64,000 nucleotides of DNA from NCBI GenBank assembly GCA_024743195.1, contig JANSXE010000008.1, positions 1 through 64,000 on the forward strand, in the 5' to 3' direction. Made by a program: the position numbers and the translations under genes. Under the pieces are notes generated by a model, which worked only from the letters and a program-made list of their open reading frames with translations, did not search any database and was not told the origin of the DNA. This DNA comes from Alphaproteobacteria bacterium. Lineage in GTDB: Bacteria > Pseudomonadota > Alphaproteobacteria > UBA8366 > Aestuariispiraceae. Below, in pieces: positions 52,372 to 61,271 of this stretch (the stretch's first letter is position 1; every line of letters begins with the position of its first letter).

Positions 52372-54098
52372 CGGCCGAGACGATCGATCCCGTCACCCTG
52401 ACGGTGATCCAGAACGGGCTCGCCCAGGTCTGCAACGAGATGGACCTGGCCTTCTGCCGGGCCGCCTTCTCGCCGGTGATTTCGGAGGCGATGGACCGCT
52501 CCGACGGGATCTACGCGGCCGGCGACGGCGCGCTGATCGCGCAAGGCGAGCTCGGCCTGCCGGTCTTCGTCGGCACCATGCAGTACGGCACCCAAGCGGT
52601 GATCGAGCGGGTCGCGAACCCCGAGCCCGACGACGTCATCCTGTGCAACGACCCCTATCTGGGCGGCACGCATCTGATGGACGTGCGCTTCTACCGGCCC
52701 TTCTTCTACAAGGGGCGGCTCTATTGCTGGCTGGCCAACACCGGGCACTGGCCGGATACGGGCGGCATGGTGCCGGGCGGCTTCTCCGCCCGCGCGACGG
52801 AGGTGGAGCAGGAAGGTCTGCGCCTGCCGCCGGTCAAGCTCTTCAAGCGGGGCGTCCTCGACGCCGAAATCCTGGCCATCATCCAGTCCAACATCCGCAT
52901 CGCCGACCAGCGGATCGGTGACATTCAGGCCCAGGCGGCGGCCCTGAAGATCGGCGACCGGCGGCTCACCGCGCTGCTCGACCGCTATGGCGAGGAGACG
53001 GTGACGGCCGCGATCGGACAGTTGCGCCGGCGCGCCGCGCAGCTCATGCGCGCCAAGATCGCCAAGATCCCCGACGGCGTCTACGAAGGCGAGGCCTTCG
53101 TCGACAGCGACGGCGTGGTGGACGAGCCGTTGCGCATCGCGATGAAGATCACGGTCGTGGGCGACGAGATGATTTTCGACATGTCGGGGAGTTCGCCCCC
53201 CTGCCGGGGGCCGATGAACAGCGTCATCGCCACCACCCGCTCGTCGGTCTATCTGGCGATGAAGCACATCTTCCCGGACGTGCCGCTGAACGCCGGGACC
53301 TACGAACCGCTGAAGATCCTCGATCCGAAGGGCACCTTCCTCTATGCGGAGTATCCGCGGCCCGTCTCCGGCTGCGCCGCCGAGGTCTCCCAGCGTATCG
53401 CCGAAGCCGTCTTCGCGGCGCTGACCGAGGCCATCCCGGACGAGCTGTTCGCCGCGCCCGCCGGCTCCAGCGGCAATTTCGCGCTCGGCGGCTCCGACCC
53501 GCAGACCGGGCGGTCCTACGTGATGTACGTGATCTCCGGCGGCGGCTATGGCGGCTATGCGGAAGGCGACGGGCTCTCCAACGGCTGTTCGACCATCGGC
53601 ATCTCCAAGTCGCAGCCGGTGGAGGTGCTGGAGCAGTACTATCCCGTCCTGTTCCACCGATACGCCCTGCATGACGGCTCCGCCGGCGCCGGCGCCAGCC
53701 GCGGGGGGCTCGGGCTCAGCTACGCCGTCTCGGTGCGGCGGGGGGAGGCGCGCGCCTCCATGGTGATGGATCATGGCCGCACCGGTCCCCAGGGCGCGCT
53801 GGGCGGCGCCGACGGCGGGCCGAACCGGGTGCGCTTCCAGTTCAAGGACGGCCGCAGCTACGAGCCCGAGCACAAGTCGAAGGACCAGGACGTCACCATC
53901 CGTCCGGGCGACGTCGTTCATGTCTCCACCCCCGGCGGCGGCGGTTTCGGCGATCCGATGCGCCGCGACCCGGCCAAGGTCGCCGCCGACGTCGCCAAGG
54001 GCTATTACGACGCCGAGGCGGCGCGCGCCCACTATGCCGTCGTCCTCGCCCCCGATGGGTCGGTGGATGCGGCCGAGACCGCGCGGCTGCGCGGCTAG
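52368..54098 (+). CDS. hyuB: Hydantoinase/oxoprolinase family protein, HyuB type
   Basis: This 576-aa partner of HyuA has family features PVTLTVIQNGLAQVCNEMDLAF, CNDPYLGGTHLMDVRF, ANTGHWPDTGGMVPGG, QSNIRIADQRIGDIQAQ, PMNSVIATTRSSVYLA and the end PGGGGFGDPMRRDPAKVAADV. ATG 52368 overlaps the hyuA stop, indicating coupling; the long upstream frame in the ORF track is a hyuA shadow. HyuAB together probably hydrolyse or carboxylate a cyclic amide or related substrate. Confidence 0.93.
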   Translation: MTAETIDPVTLTVIQNGLAQVCNEMDLAFCRAAFSPVISEAMDRSDGIYAAGDGALIAQGELGLPVFVGTMQYGTQAVIERVANPEPDDVILCNDPYLGGTHLMDVRFYRPFFYKGRLYCWLANTGHWPDTGGMVPGGFSARATEVEQEGLRLPPVKLFKRGVLDAEILAIIQSNIRIADQRIGDIQAQAAALKIGDRRLTALLDRYGEETVTAAIGQLRRRAAQLMRAKIAKIPDGVYEGEAFVDSDGVVDEPLRIAMKITVVGDEMIFDMSGSSPPCRGPMNSVIATTRSSVYLAMKHIFPDVPLNAGTYEPLKILDPKGTFLYAEYPRPVSGCAAEVSQRIAEAVFAALTEAIPDELFAAPAGSSGNFALGGSDPQTGRSYVMYVISGGGYGGYAEGDGLSNGCSTIGISKSQPVEVLEQYYPVLFHRYALHDGSAGAGASRGGLGLSYAVSVRRGEARASMVMDHGRTGPQGALGGADGGPNRVRFQFKDGRSYEPEHKSKDQDVTIRPGDVVHVSTPGGGGFGDPMRRDPAKVAADVAKGYYDAEAARAHYAVVLAPDGSVDAAETARLRG

Positions 54099-54208
54099 CA
54101 GCCAACCCGCCTTCGCCGCGCTGGCGGGCGCCGCGCCGCCGCCGACCTCGCGCTCAACGCGCCCTTTCGCCCTCTTCGCATTGACGGTGACGGCGCAACC
54201 GTTCCGGC

Positions 54209-54925
54209 TTACGCCGCCTTCGCCGGGCGCGCTTCGCGCAGCGCCTCCAGCACCCTGGCGCTCAGACTGTCCAACGACATCGGATTCTGACCGGTCACCA
54301 GATTGCCGTCGCGCACCGCGTAGGAGGTGAAGGCGTCGCCGCCCTCGAATCGGGCGCCGAGTTCGCGCAGCCTGCTCTCCAACAGGAACGGGACCACGCC
54401 GTCGAGCTCGACGCCGCGCTCCTCTTCGTCGGTGAAGCTGTTGATCGCCTTGCCGGCGACGATGGGCGCGCCGTTCGCGTCGCGGGCGCCGACCAGACCC
54501 GCGGGCCCGTGACAGACGGCGGCGACCGGCTTGCCCGCCTGATAGAAGGCGCTCACCAACTGGGCGAGCGTTTCGTTGTCCGCCATGTCCCACATGGTCC
54601 CGTGGCCGCCCGGCAGGTAGATCGCGTCATAGCTGTCCGGATTGACGTCGCCGAGCGCCACCGTCCCCCGGATCGCCGCCATGGCCGCGCCGTCCCTGAG
54701 GAAGCGTTCGGCGCTTTCCGCATTCTCGCCGTCGGGTTTGCGGCTGTTCGGGTCGATCGGCGCCTCGCCGCCGCGAATGGAGGCGATGTCGACCGTGTGG
54801 CCGGCGTCCGTGAACGCGTAGTAGGGATGCGTCAGCTCCTCCAGGTGAAAGCCGGTTTTTGCGCCGGTGTCGCCGAGTTGGTCGTGCGAGGTGGTGACGA
54901 TCAGGATGCGCTTGCTGTCGGCCAT
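54209..54925 (-). CDS. DJ-1/PfpI family protein (Hsp31-like)
   Basis: This 238-aa protein has the Hsp31-like DJ-1 fold: ILIVTTSHDQLGDTGAKTGFHLEELTHPYYAF, YLPGGHGTMWDMADN and the nucleophile elbow AVCHGPAGL with a Cys. This group includes glyoxalase-III-type enzymes and chaperone-like deglycases. It is monocistronic on the minus strand, after hyuB. A role in aldehyde defence is plausible but not shown. Confidence 0.9.
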   Translation of the reverse strand: MADSKRILIVTTSHDQLGDTGAKTGFHLEELTHPYYAFTDAGHTVDIASIRGGEAPIDPNSRKPDGENAESAERFLRDGAAMAAIRGTVALGDVNPDSYDAIYLPGGHGTMWDMADNETLAQLVSAFYQAGKPVAAVCHGPAGLVGARDANGAPIVAGKAINSFTDEEERGVELDGVVPFLLESRLRELGARFEGGDAFTSYAVRDGNLVTGQNPMSLDSLSARVLEALREARPAKAA

Positions 54926-55425
54926 ATGCGATAGGCTCCTTTGCTTGCCTGTTTGCCGTGCGTTGACTGCACACCCCGGACCTGGGCGCCGTATCCATCA
55001 TTTAAACCCTTTGCGAATGATGGGTTTCGACGCCACGGAACCGCCGCAATCGGGCCGCATCCCGGCCATCGACGCCGTCGATCCTGTCGGCAATCCCGAT
55101 CCGGGGCGCGGCCCGTGCGGGGCGGACTGCGGACCCACGGCGGCGCGTCGACCCCCTCACGGCAAGCCGCCGACCTCCGCTCCGCGCAGCGCTGCGCCCC
55201 GGTCGGGAGGCCTTCCCCTGCAAGAGAGCCGCTGTCTGTCCGTCGTCCCGGACGGCCGATCGGCTGATCCGGGACCCGGCAGCCTGTGGCGCGGGCAGCG
55301 CCGACCGTTCTGGATCCCGGGTCTCCGCTGCGCGGCGCCCGGGACGGCGCCCGGGACGGCGCCCGGGACGGCGGCGGGCGGCGCGCCACCGACTGGAGGG
55401 CGCGGCTCCTTCGCGGATCTGACCC
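54926..55425. other. 500-bp intergenic region with dispersed-repeat-like sequence
   Basis: No convincing gene is seen between the DJ-1 and DUF1185 genes. The reading frames on both strands are low-complexity Arg/Pro shadows. The DNA contains a dyad around CCGATCGG (55245-55275; arms GTCCCGG and CCGGGAC), and a 12-bp tandem triplet GCGCCCGGGACG (55335-55370). The phrase structure, with repeated CCGGGA/TCCCGG blocks, resembles dispersed intergenic palindromes of alphaproteobacteria. The left part near 54926-55010 is less GC-rich and may hold the DJ-1 gene promoter. Confidence 0.6.
55335..55370. repeat. 12-bp tandem repeat x3, intergenic
   Basis: Three perfect copies of GCGCCCGGGACG follow each other in the intergenic region between the DJ-1 and DUF1185 genes. 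They lie downstream of the DUF1185 stop codon. Confidence 0.93.
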
Positions 55426-56016
55426 TCAGCGCAGCCCGTCGCGTTTCGAGATTCCAGCGACCGTCAGGCCGCCGACCCGCTCGTGGATCCGTCCGCCGTC
55501 GGCCATGGCGATCGCGTAGACGATCTCGCGCGGGCGCGGGGCGTCCGCGACGCGCACCTCGATGGCGGAGAAGTGGCTGCGCACATAGGCCGCGTCGATA
55601 TGGCCCAGCGGCACGTCGAGGCCCGCCCCCGCCGCGCCGACCTTCTTCGACGACGGCACGATGGCGAGCGCCTCCCCCAGCAGGCGCCGCATGGCGTAGC
55701 CGCCGGGGACGTGCCACAGCGCGCCGTGCTCCAACTCCCCCTCCACGCCGACGATGGCGCCCTTGCCATAGGCTTCGATCGCGGACGCGTCGCCGCCCAT
55801 GGCGGCGAGCAGACGCTCGGCCATCTCGTCGCCGAGCGGTTTCAGCGTCTCCATGAAGCTCTCGATCTCGGGCGAATAGCTCCCGGCGAAGGGATTGGCG
55901 ATCACGGCCGCCGCCCAGCCGACGCGCACGGGGCGGGCCGGCGGCGGACCGAATTCGTGGCGGATTTCCTCGACATGGGTGGCGATCTTGCGGATCTCGA
56001 CGGCGGCTTCGCTCAT
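55426..56016 (-). CDS. DUF1185 'amino acid synthesis' family protein
   Basis: This 196-aa protein has the features of DUF1185 proteins: EIRKIATHVEEIRHEFG, RVGWAAAVIANPFAG, GKGAIVGVEGELEHGALWHVPGGYAMRRLLG, and the end GISKRDGLR, the usual family terminus. The family name has no established biochemistry. ATG 56016 follows AGGAG; the ORF-track start at 56133 is inside the UPF0280 gene. Its start codon overlaps the end of the UPF0280 gene, so it is the last gene of the operon with the Hnr-like protein and molybdenum hydroxylase. Confidence 0.85.
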   Translation of the reverse strand: MSEAAVEIRKIATHVEEIRHEFGPPPARPVRVGWAAAVIANPFAGSYSPEIESFMETLKPLGDEMAERLLAAMGGDASAIEAYGKGAIVGVEGELEHGALWHVPGGYAMRRLLGEALAIVPSSKKVGAAGAGLDVPLGHIDAAYVRSHFSAIEVRVADAPRPREIVYAIAMADGGRIHERVGGLTVAGISKRDGLR

Positions 56017-56888
56017 GCGCTGAGGCTCCTGGGGGATGAGGTCGTGTTGGGGGCGGCGAGGGGGCCGACGGCGCGGCGCGCGCCCTTGAGGCTGAGGACC
56101 GCGGCTTCGATCAAACCCTGGGCGCAGCACCATGCCGCCAGCCCGGCGCCGGCGTCGAGCGCGCGGTCGATCGTCGCCGCCGGCAGCGGCCCGACTTGGG
56201 TCGCAACCAACCGGTCGCCCAGGTCGCTGTCCGGATCGAGGCTGTGCGCCGGCGCGCGCCGGATGGCGGGGTCGTCGCAGTCGGTCGCGTTGGCGATCAG
56301 CGTCGCCGCCGCGTCGGCGGCGGCGGCCGTTGCGGCCAGCACGGTGACGGCGTCCGCGATTCCCAGCGAGAAGGAGCGGCCGCCGCGCCCGCTGGTGGCG
56401 AGGCCGCGCGCCGGCTGCGCGGCGTCGAGGCGCACCGTTCCAGCCGCTTCCAGCGTCTCGTCATTCGCGACAAGGCCGGCGGTCAGGCAGGCGTCGCCGG
56501 TCAGGTGGAAGGCGATGTCGCCGCCGTTGTTCACATAGGCCTTGGCGAGGCGCCGGCGGGTCGTCAGCGCGGCCAGCATCTGGTCCGCAACCGCGCCGGC
56601 CACCGCCGCCATCGGCGTGATGAAGGCCGTATCGGCGAAGGGCAGGCAGGCCCACCGCATGCGCTGGGCGACCGGGCCCCGCGGCGTCTCGTCCGACACG
56701 GGCCGGCGCAGCAGCGGCAGCTCGGCGGCGAGACGGGGCAGGATGTCGGGAAAGGCGGCCTCCGCCTGGGCGTAGGCGGCCTCGACCTCCGCCCGGTCGC
56801 CCTCCGCTTCGATCAGCAGGTCGATGGGGCCGTGCTGGAAGTGCCGCCGGCCGTCCGGCAGCCGGGCGAGGAGCGGGGCCGCGCTCAT
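56013..56888 (-). CDS. UPF0280 family protein (ApbE-like fold)
   Basis: This 291-aa protein shows UPF0280 hallmarks: RMRWACLPFADTAFITPMAAVAGAVADQM, AYVNNGGDIAFHL, RGLATSGRGGRSFSLGIADAVTVLA. The N-terminal region is acidic-rich. Members resemble ApbE FMN-transfer proteins, and an N-terminal proximity to Fe-S or flavin enzymes is common, but function is unproven. ATG 56888 overlaps the Hnr-like stop (ATGA) and its own stop overlaps the DUF1185 start. An FMN-attachment or maturation role for a neighbouring enzyme is a hypothesis. Confidence 0.85.
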   Translation of the reverse strand: MSAAPLLARLPDGRRHFQHGPIDLLIEAEGDRAEVEAAYAQAEAAFPDILPRLAAELPLLRRPVSDETPRGPVAQRMRWACLPFADTAFITPMAAVAGAVADQMLAALTTRRRLAKAYVNNGGDIAFHLTGDACLTAGLVANDETLEAAGTVRLDAAQPARGLATSGRGGRSFSLGIADAVTVLAATAAAADAAATLIANATDCDDPAIRRAPAHSLDPDSDLGDRLVATQVGPLPAATIDRALDAGAGLAAWCCAQGLIEAAVLSLKGARRAVGPLAAPNTTSSPRSLSA

Positions 56889-58441
56889 CCGACCGGCTCC
56901 GTCTGCGGATCGAGCGGCCACGGGTTGTCGGGCTGCGCGCCGATCAGGCGGCGGCCGTCCTCCGTTCGGATGTCGGAAATGGGCGTGATCGACCCCGCAT
57001 GACCGCCGAGCGCGAGATAGACCGCCTGCGGCATGGTGAACTCGATCGGCGCGACCAGCGCCGGCGTCGGAACCGAGCCGAAGCTGTTCTCCGGCGTGCG
57101 GGTCACGTCGGCCATGATCGTGATGCCGCCGCCGGGCCAGACATAGGCCGGCGCGCCGCCGACGGTCACCCGGGTCAGCAGTTGCTGCACCGAGCGGGTG
57201 AGCAGCACCGGGTTCTCCGTCACGCCGGCGCGCAGGCTGCCGCCCGCGCCGCCCAGGAACAGGACGGAGCAGAGCGCCGGCTCGCAATTCTCCGCGATCC
57301 GGTCGACGACCTTGACGAGCGCGGGCGGCATGTCCGTCGGGATCGGCTTCAGATCCCCGTCCAACACGCAGTAGAGCGAATCCTCCCCGGTCGTGGAGAC
57401 CATGAAGAGCCGCAGGCCCGGCCACGCCTTCTTGGGATCGATCTTCTCGATGATGGAGAGCGGGTCGGTCACGTCGGTGCCGCCCCAGCCGCTGCCCGGC
57501 TGCGCCACCTGGAAATAGCGCCCGGGGGTGGAGCGGCGCCCGCGCACCCGGATCCCGGCCGGCGTCATGCCCAGATAGGCGCCGGCCTGATGCTCCGTCA
57601 GCACGCCGGTGATGTGATCGTCGACCACGATCACCTCGTCCGCATGACCATGCCATTGCTGGGCGAAGATGCCGATGGCGGCGGAGCCGCAGCCGACGCG
57701 CATGCGCGCCTCGCGCTCGCCGTCGATCACGGGGGCTGCGCCGGCCTGGACGGTCAGGCGCGCGCCGCCGTCGATCTGCATCTCCACGGGCTGCTTGTTG
57801 CAGAGGTCGAGCATCGCCCGGCAGGTGACGACGCCCTCCTTCTTGGAGCCGCCGGTCAGATGGCGCACCCCGCCGAGCGAGAGCATCTGCGAGCCGTATT
57901 CCGCCGTCGTCACATGGCCGATCGGCTCGCCCTCCACGGTGACGGTCGCCTGCTCGGGGCCGATGTGCCGGTCGGTGTCGATCTTCACCTTGAGCGAGCA
58001 ATAGCTGAAGATCCCCTCGGTCACGACGGTGACCGTGTCGACGCCCTTCCATGTGCTGGAGACGATGAAGGGGGCCGGCTTATAGTCGGGATAGGTGGTC
58101 GCGGCCCCGATTCCGGTGACGAAGACCGGATCCTCGGGCGCCAGCGCGCCGTCCCACGCCTCCCCCTGTTTCAGAAAGCGAACGACCTGGCCGTCCGCCC
58201 GAGCCTCCACCTTCTCCAGGAGGACGAGCGGGTCGGTGCGGGCGAGGCGGCCGTCGATATTGGCGTAGCGGTCGCAGGCGCCGGTGCGGCCCGTGCGGAT
58301 GCGGCACAGCACCGGGCAGGCGTCGCAGCGGACGATGTCGCCGTCGCCCGCCGCGTCTCCTCCGGCGTCGGCTCTCGCGTCAGACGCCGGCGCCGGCTGG
58401 GCGGCCGGCTGGGCGGCCGGGTCCTGGCGGGTTTCGGTCAT
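56885..58441 (-). CDS. 6-hydroxynicotinate-reductase-like iron-sulfur protein
   Basis: This 518-aa protein has a Cys cluster near the N-terminus, CDACPVLCRIRTGRTGACDRY, suited to a [4Fe-4S] centre, followed by a body with GVVTCRAMLDLCNKQP, VGCGSAAIGIFAQQWHG, VVDDHITGVLTEHQAG and VWPGGGITIMADVTRTPENSFG. This pattern matches proteins annotated as 6-hydroxynicotinate reductase, known from anaerobic nicotinate fermentation in Eubacterium barkeri, where the enzyme reduces the 6-hydroxypyridine ring. A homologue in an aerobic-type alphaproteobacterium suggests ring reduction of some N-heterocycle. Its N-terminus has a 12-bp duplication (AAQPAAQP). It overlaps both neighbours by ATGA. Confidence 0.78.
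   Translation of the reverse strand: MTETRQDPAAQPAAQPAPASDARADAGGDAAGDGDIVRCDACPVLCRIRTGRTGACDRYANIDGRLARTDPLVLLEKVEARADGQVVRFLKQGEAWDGALAPEDPVFVTGIGAATTYPDYKPAPFIVSSTWKGVDTVTVVTEGIFSYCSLKVKIDTDRHIGPEQATVTVEGEPIGHVTTAEYGSQMLSLGGVRHLTGGSKKEGVVTCRAMLDLCNKQPVEMQIDGGARLTVQAGAAPVIDGEREARMRVGCGSAAIGIFAQQWHGHADEVIVVDDHITGVLTEHQAGAYLGMTPAGIRVRGRRSTPGRYFQVAQPGSGWGGTDVTDPLSIIEKIDPKKAWPGLRLFMVSTTGEDSLYCVLDGDLKPIPTDMPPALVKVVDRIAENCEPALCSVLFLGGAGGSLRAGVTENPVLLTRSVQQLLTRVTVGGAPAYVWPGGGITIMADVTRTPENSFGSVPTPALVAPIEFTMPQAVYLALGGHAGSITPISDIRTEDGRRLIGAQPDNPWPLDPQTEPVG
58395..58418. repeat. 12-bp tandem duplication in Hnr-like gene
   Basis: Two copies of GGCTGGGCGGCC encode repeated AAQP in the disordered N-terminus of the Hnr-like protein. 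The unit keeps frame. Confidence 0.88.
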
Positions 58442-61239
58442 CGCCCGCCCGCCCGCGCCGCCTCGATCGCCGCCAGCACCCGATGCGGCAGGGCCGGAAC
58501 CTCCCGGATCACCGCGCCGGTCGCATGCCGGATCGCGCCAAGGATGGCGGGGGCGGTCGGCACCAGCGCCGGCTCGCCGATCCCTTTCGCGCCGTAGGGG
58601 CCCTCAGGCTCCGGATCCTCGATCAGGATGCACTCGATCGTCGGCATGTCGCCGAAGGTGGGGATCAGATAGTCGTGCAGGTTCTCGGTCCGGCCGGGGA
58701 TGTACTCCTCCATCAGCGCGAGACCGAGGCCCTGCGCCACGCCGCCGTGGATCTGTCCCTCCACCAGGGTCGGGTTGACCGCCCGCCCGACATCGTGCGC
58801 CGCCAGCAGACGGATGGGCGTCACCGTCCCCAGCTCGACGTCCACCTCGACCTCCGCAATCTGTGCGGCGAAGCCGTAGGTGGCGTAGGGGACGCCTTGT
58901 CCGTCGGCGTCCAGGCCCGTGGTCGGCGGGTCGAACCGGCCGAACCCTTCCAGCACCGCGCCGTCCGCCCCCTCGGGCAGGTCGGCGAGCGCGATGCGCT
59001 TCTCCACACCGTCCTCGATCGCGAGGATCGCGCCGTCCTCGAAGCGGATCGCGGCGTCCGGCCCGGCGTTGGCGCGCCGGCGGATTTCGGCCAACAGCGC
59101 CTCGGCCGCTTCCTTGACCGCCCGGCCGGAGACGAAGGTCTGGCGCGAGGCGGAGGTCTTGCCCGCATCGGGAGTCGCGTCCGTGTCGCCGGTCACCTGC
59201 CGGATCTCGGAGACCGGGACGCCCAGCGTCTCGGCGCAGATCTGCGGCATGATGGTGTAGGTTCCCTGGCCGATGTCGACCGCGCCGTTATAGAGCGTGA
59301 TGCGCCCGCGCCGGTCGACCGCGACCCGCATGTGCGACGGGTTCGACATCGAGGTGTTGCCGCAGCCGTACCACATGCAGCCGACCCCGACGCCCCGGCG
59401 CGTCGGCGAGCCCTCGGCCTCGGCCGCCCGGTTCGCCGCCTCGGCCTCGGCGCGCCAGTCGGTCCAGGCGGGCCGCACCGCCTCCAGGCAGGCCGCCATG
59501 CCGACCGAATGCTCGATCACCTGACCGGTCGCCGTGCGATCGCCCGCGCGCAGCGCATTGCGAAGCCTCAGCTCCAGCGGGTCCGCCTCAAGCCGCTCCG
59601 CCAGATCGTCCATAAGGGATTCCACGGCGATCGCGCCCTGCGGCACGCCGAAGCCGCGGAAGGCCCCCGACGGCGGGGCGTTGGTGTGGATCGCAGCGCT
59701 GGTCGCCAGCACCTGCGGGACCCGATAGGGGCCGGTGGCGTGCACCGGCACGCGCCCGGCGACTGTCGGCCCCCAGGACGCGTAGGCCCCGGTGTCGAAG
59801 TCCGCATGCAGGCGCAACGCCGTCAGGCGGCCCGCCTCGTCCGCGCCCAGCGCCGCGTCGATCCGGGCGGGATGGCGCTTGGTGCTGCTGCGCATGCTGT
59901 CGGGCCGGTCATAGACGCAGCGTACGGGCCGATCGGTCAGCCAGGCCGCAACCGCGAGGATCGGCTGCAGCGAGACGTCCAGCTTGCCGCCGAAGCCGCC
60001 GCCGCAGGCGGTCGGCACGATGCGCACGCGCTCCTGCTCGAAGCCGAGCACGTTCGCCACCTCCTCCAAATCCATGTAGGGCGCTTGCGTACAGGCGTAC
60101 ACATGGACCCGATCGCCGACGCGTACGGCGTAGCCGGCCTCCGGTTCGATATAGGCGTGTTCGACGAAGGCGGTTTGGAAGCGCCCCTCCGCCCGATGCG
60201 CGCTGTCCGCCAGCGCTGTCTCCGCCTCGCCTGCGCGCACCCGACCGCGGATCAGCACGTTATGCTCCTCCAGCCGCGGATGAAGCGGCGGGGAGGCGGG
60301 GTCCAGCGCCGCGTGGACGTCCAGGACGGCCGGCTCCTCTGTCCATTCGATCGGCAGCTCCGCATCGGTCAGGGCGTCGATCGTCGCGGCGTCGCCGATC
60401 AAGGCGCAGACCGCATCGCCGCGATAGAGCGTCCGCCCGTCCGCCAGCACCGGCTGGTCCTTGATGGTCGGATAGATTCCGAAACCGTTCTGGCCGGGTA
60501 TGTCGGCCGCGGTCAGGATGCGGTGCAGGCCGGGCCAGCGCGCGTACACCTCGTCGAGCGCGCCGATCGTGAAGGTCGCGTGCGCGTACGGGCTGCGCAC
60601 GACGCGCAGATGCAGGCAGTCTGCCGGCCAAACGTCGGCGCCGTAGGGTTCGCTCCCGTCCAGCTTCGCCGCGCCGTCAAGCCGGGCGAGCCGCGCGCCC
60701 ACGGCCGCGGTCCCGTCGGCGTCGGCCGGCGGGGCCGGGCCGTTTCCGGCCGCGTCCAGCACCGCCTCGACGATCTTCTGATAGCCGGTGCAGCGGCACA
60801 GCACGCCGCCGAGGGCGTCCATCGCCTCGTCGGCCGTCGGCCGGTCGCAACGCGCCAGCAGGTCCGTCGCCGCCATCAGCATGCCGGGGGTGCAGATTCC
60901 GCACTGGGCGGCCCCATGCTTCAGGAACGCCTCCTGCAGGCGGTCGAGCGCGCCGTCCTGCGCCAGGCCTTCTACGGTGCGGATCTCGGCCCCGTCAGCC
61001 TGGGCGGCCGGCACGAGGCAGGCGCACGCCTGACGGCCGTCCAGCAAGATGGTGCAGGCGCCGCAATCGCCGGCGTCGCAGCCGACCTTGGTCCCGGGCA
61101 GGCCCAGATCCTCGCGCAGGACGCGGCTTAGCCGCTTGCCCGGCGGCACGGAGACGCGCCGCGCGGCGCCGTTGACGGTGAAGCGCAAGTCTTCGAGCCC
61201 GTTGGCGGTCTCGCGGTCGGCGTCGAGCGCATCGGTCAT
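58438..61239 (-). CDS. Molybdenum hydroxylase, fused 2Fe-2S and Moco subunits
   Basis: This 933-aa xanthine-dehydrogenase-family protein joins a 2Fe-2S domain to a molybdopterin domain. Fe-S ligands are CDAGDCGACTILLDGRQAC and, for the second cluster, CGICTPGMLMAA...CRCTGYQ. The Moco part starts about residue 185 and has GGGFGGK, AFRGFGVPQG, GQGTYTIMPQ and the catalytic-Glu region GAKGIGEPALVPTAPAI. A GMC-like fold is absent. It hydroxylates a carbon next to a ring nitrogen in heterocycles such as nicotinate or purines. ATG 61239 follows GGGAGA. It overlaps the Hnr-like gene (ATGA) and follows the FAD-subunit gene by 32 bp. Confidence 0.93.
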   Translation of the reverse strand: MTDALDADRETANGLEDLRFTVNGAARRVSVPPGKRLSRVLREDLGLPGTKVGCDAGDCGACTILLDGRQACACLVPAAQADGAEIRTVEGLAQDGALDRLQEAFLKHGAAQCGICTPGMLMAATDLLARCDRPTADEAMDALGGVLCRCTGYQKIVEAVLDAAGNGPAPPADADGTAAVGARLARLDGAAKLDGSEPYGADVWPADCLHLRVVRSPYAHATFTIGALDEVYARWPGLHRILTAADIPGQNGFGIYPTIKDQPVLADGRTLYRGDAVCALIGDAATIDALTDAELPIEWTEEPAVLDVHAALDPASPPLHPRLEEHNVLIRGRVRAGEAETALADSAHRAEGRFQTAFVEHAYIEPEAGYAVRVGDRVHVYACTQAPYMDLEEVANVLGFEQERVRIVPTACGGGFGGKLDVSLQPILAVAAWLTDRPVRCVYDRPDSMRSSTKRHPARIDAALGADEAGRLTALRLHADFDTGAYASWGPTVAGRVPVHATGPYRVPQVLATSAAIHTNAPPSGAFRGFGVPQGAIAVESLMDDLAERLEADPLELRLRNALRAGDRTATGQVIEHSVGMAACLEAVRPAWTDWRAEAEAANRAAEAEGSPTRRGVGVGCMWYGCGNTSMSNPSHMRVAVDRRGRITLYNGAVDIGQGTYTIMPQICAETLGVPVSEIRQVTGDTDATPDAGKTSASRQTFVSGRAVKEAAEALLAEIRRRANAGPDAAIRFEDGAILAIEDGVEKRIALADLPEGADGAVLEGFGRFDPPTTGLDADGQGVPYATYGFAAQIAEVEVDVELGTVTPIRLLAAHDVGRAVNPTLVEGQIHGGVAQGLGLALMEEYIPGRTENLHDYLIPTFGDMPTIECILIEDPEPEGPYGAKGIGEPALVPTAPAILGAIRHATGAVIREVPALPHRVLAAIEAARAGGR

Positions 61240-61271
61240 GGCGGGCGGGCTCTCCCTTGAACGGCGGCCGA

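Noticed and set aside
55157-55717. Possible frameshifted extension of the DUF1185 gene through the 12-bp repeat
   Set aside because: The DUF1185 protein already ends in the family-typical DGLR at 55426, so no downstream coding extension is needed.
58483-61131. 882-aa plus-strand ORF opposite the molybdenum hydroxylase
   Set aside because: Shadow of a gene with clear Fe-S and Moco motifs.
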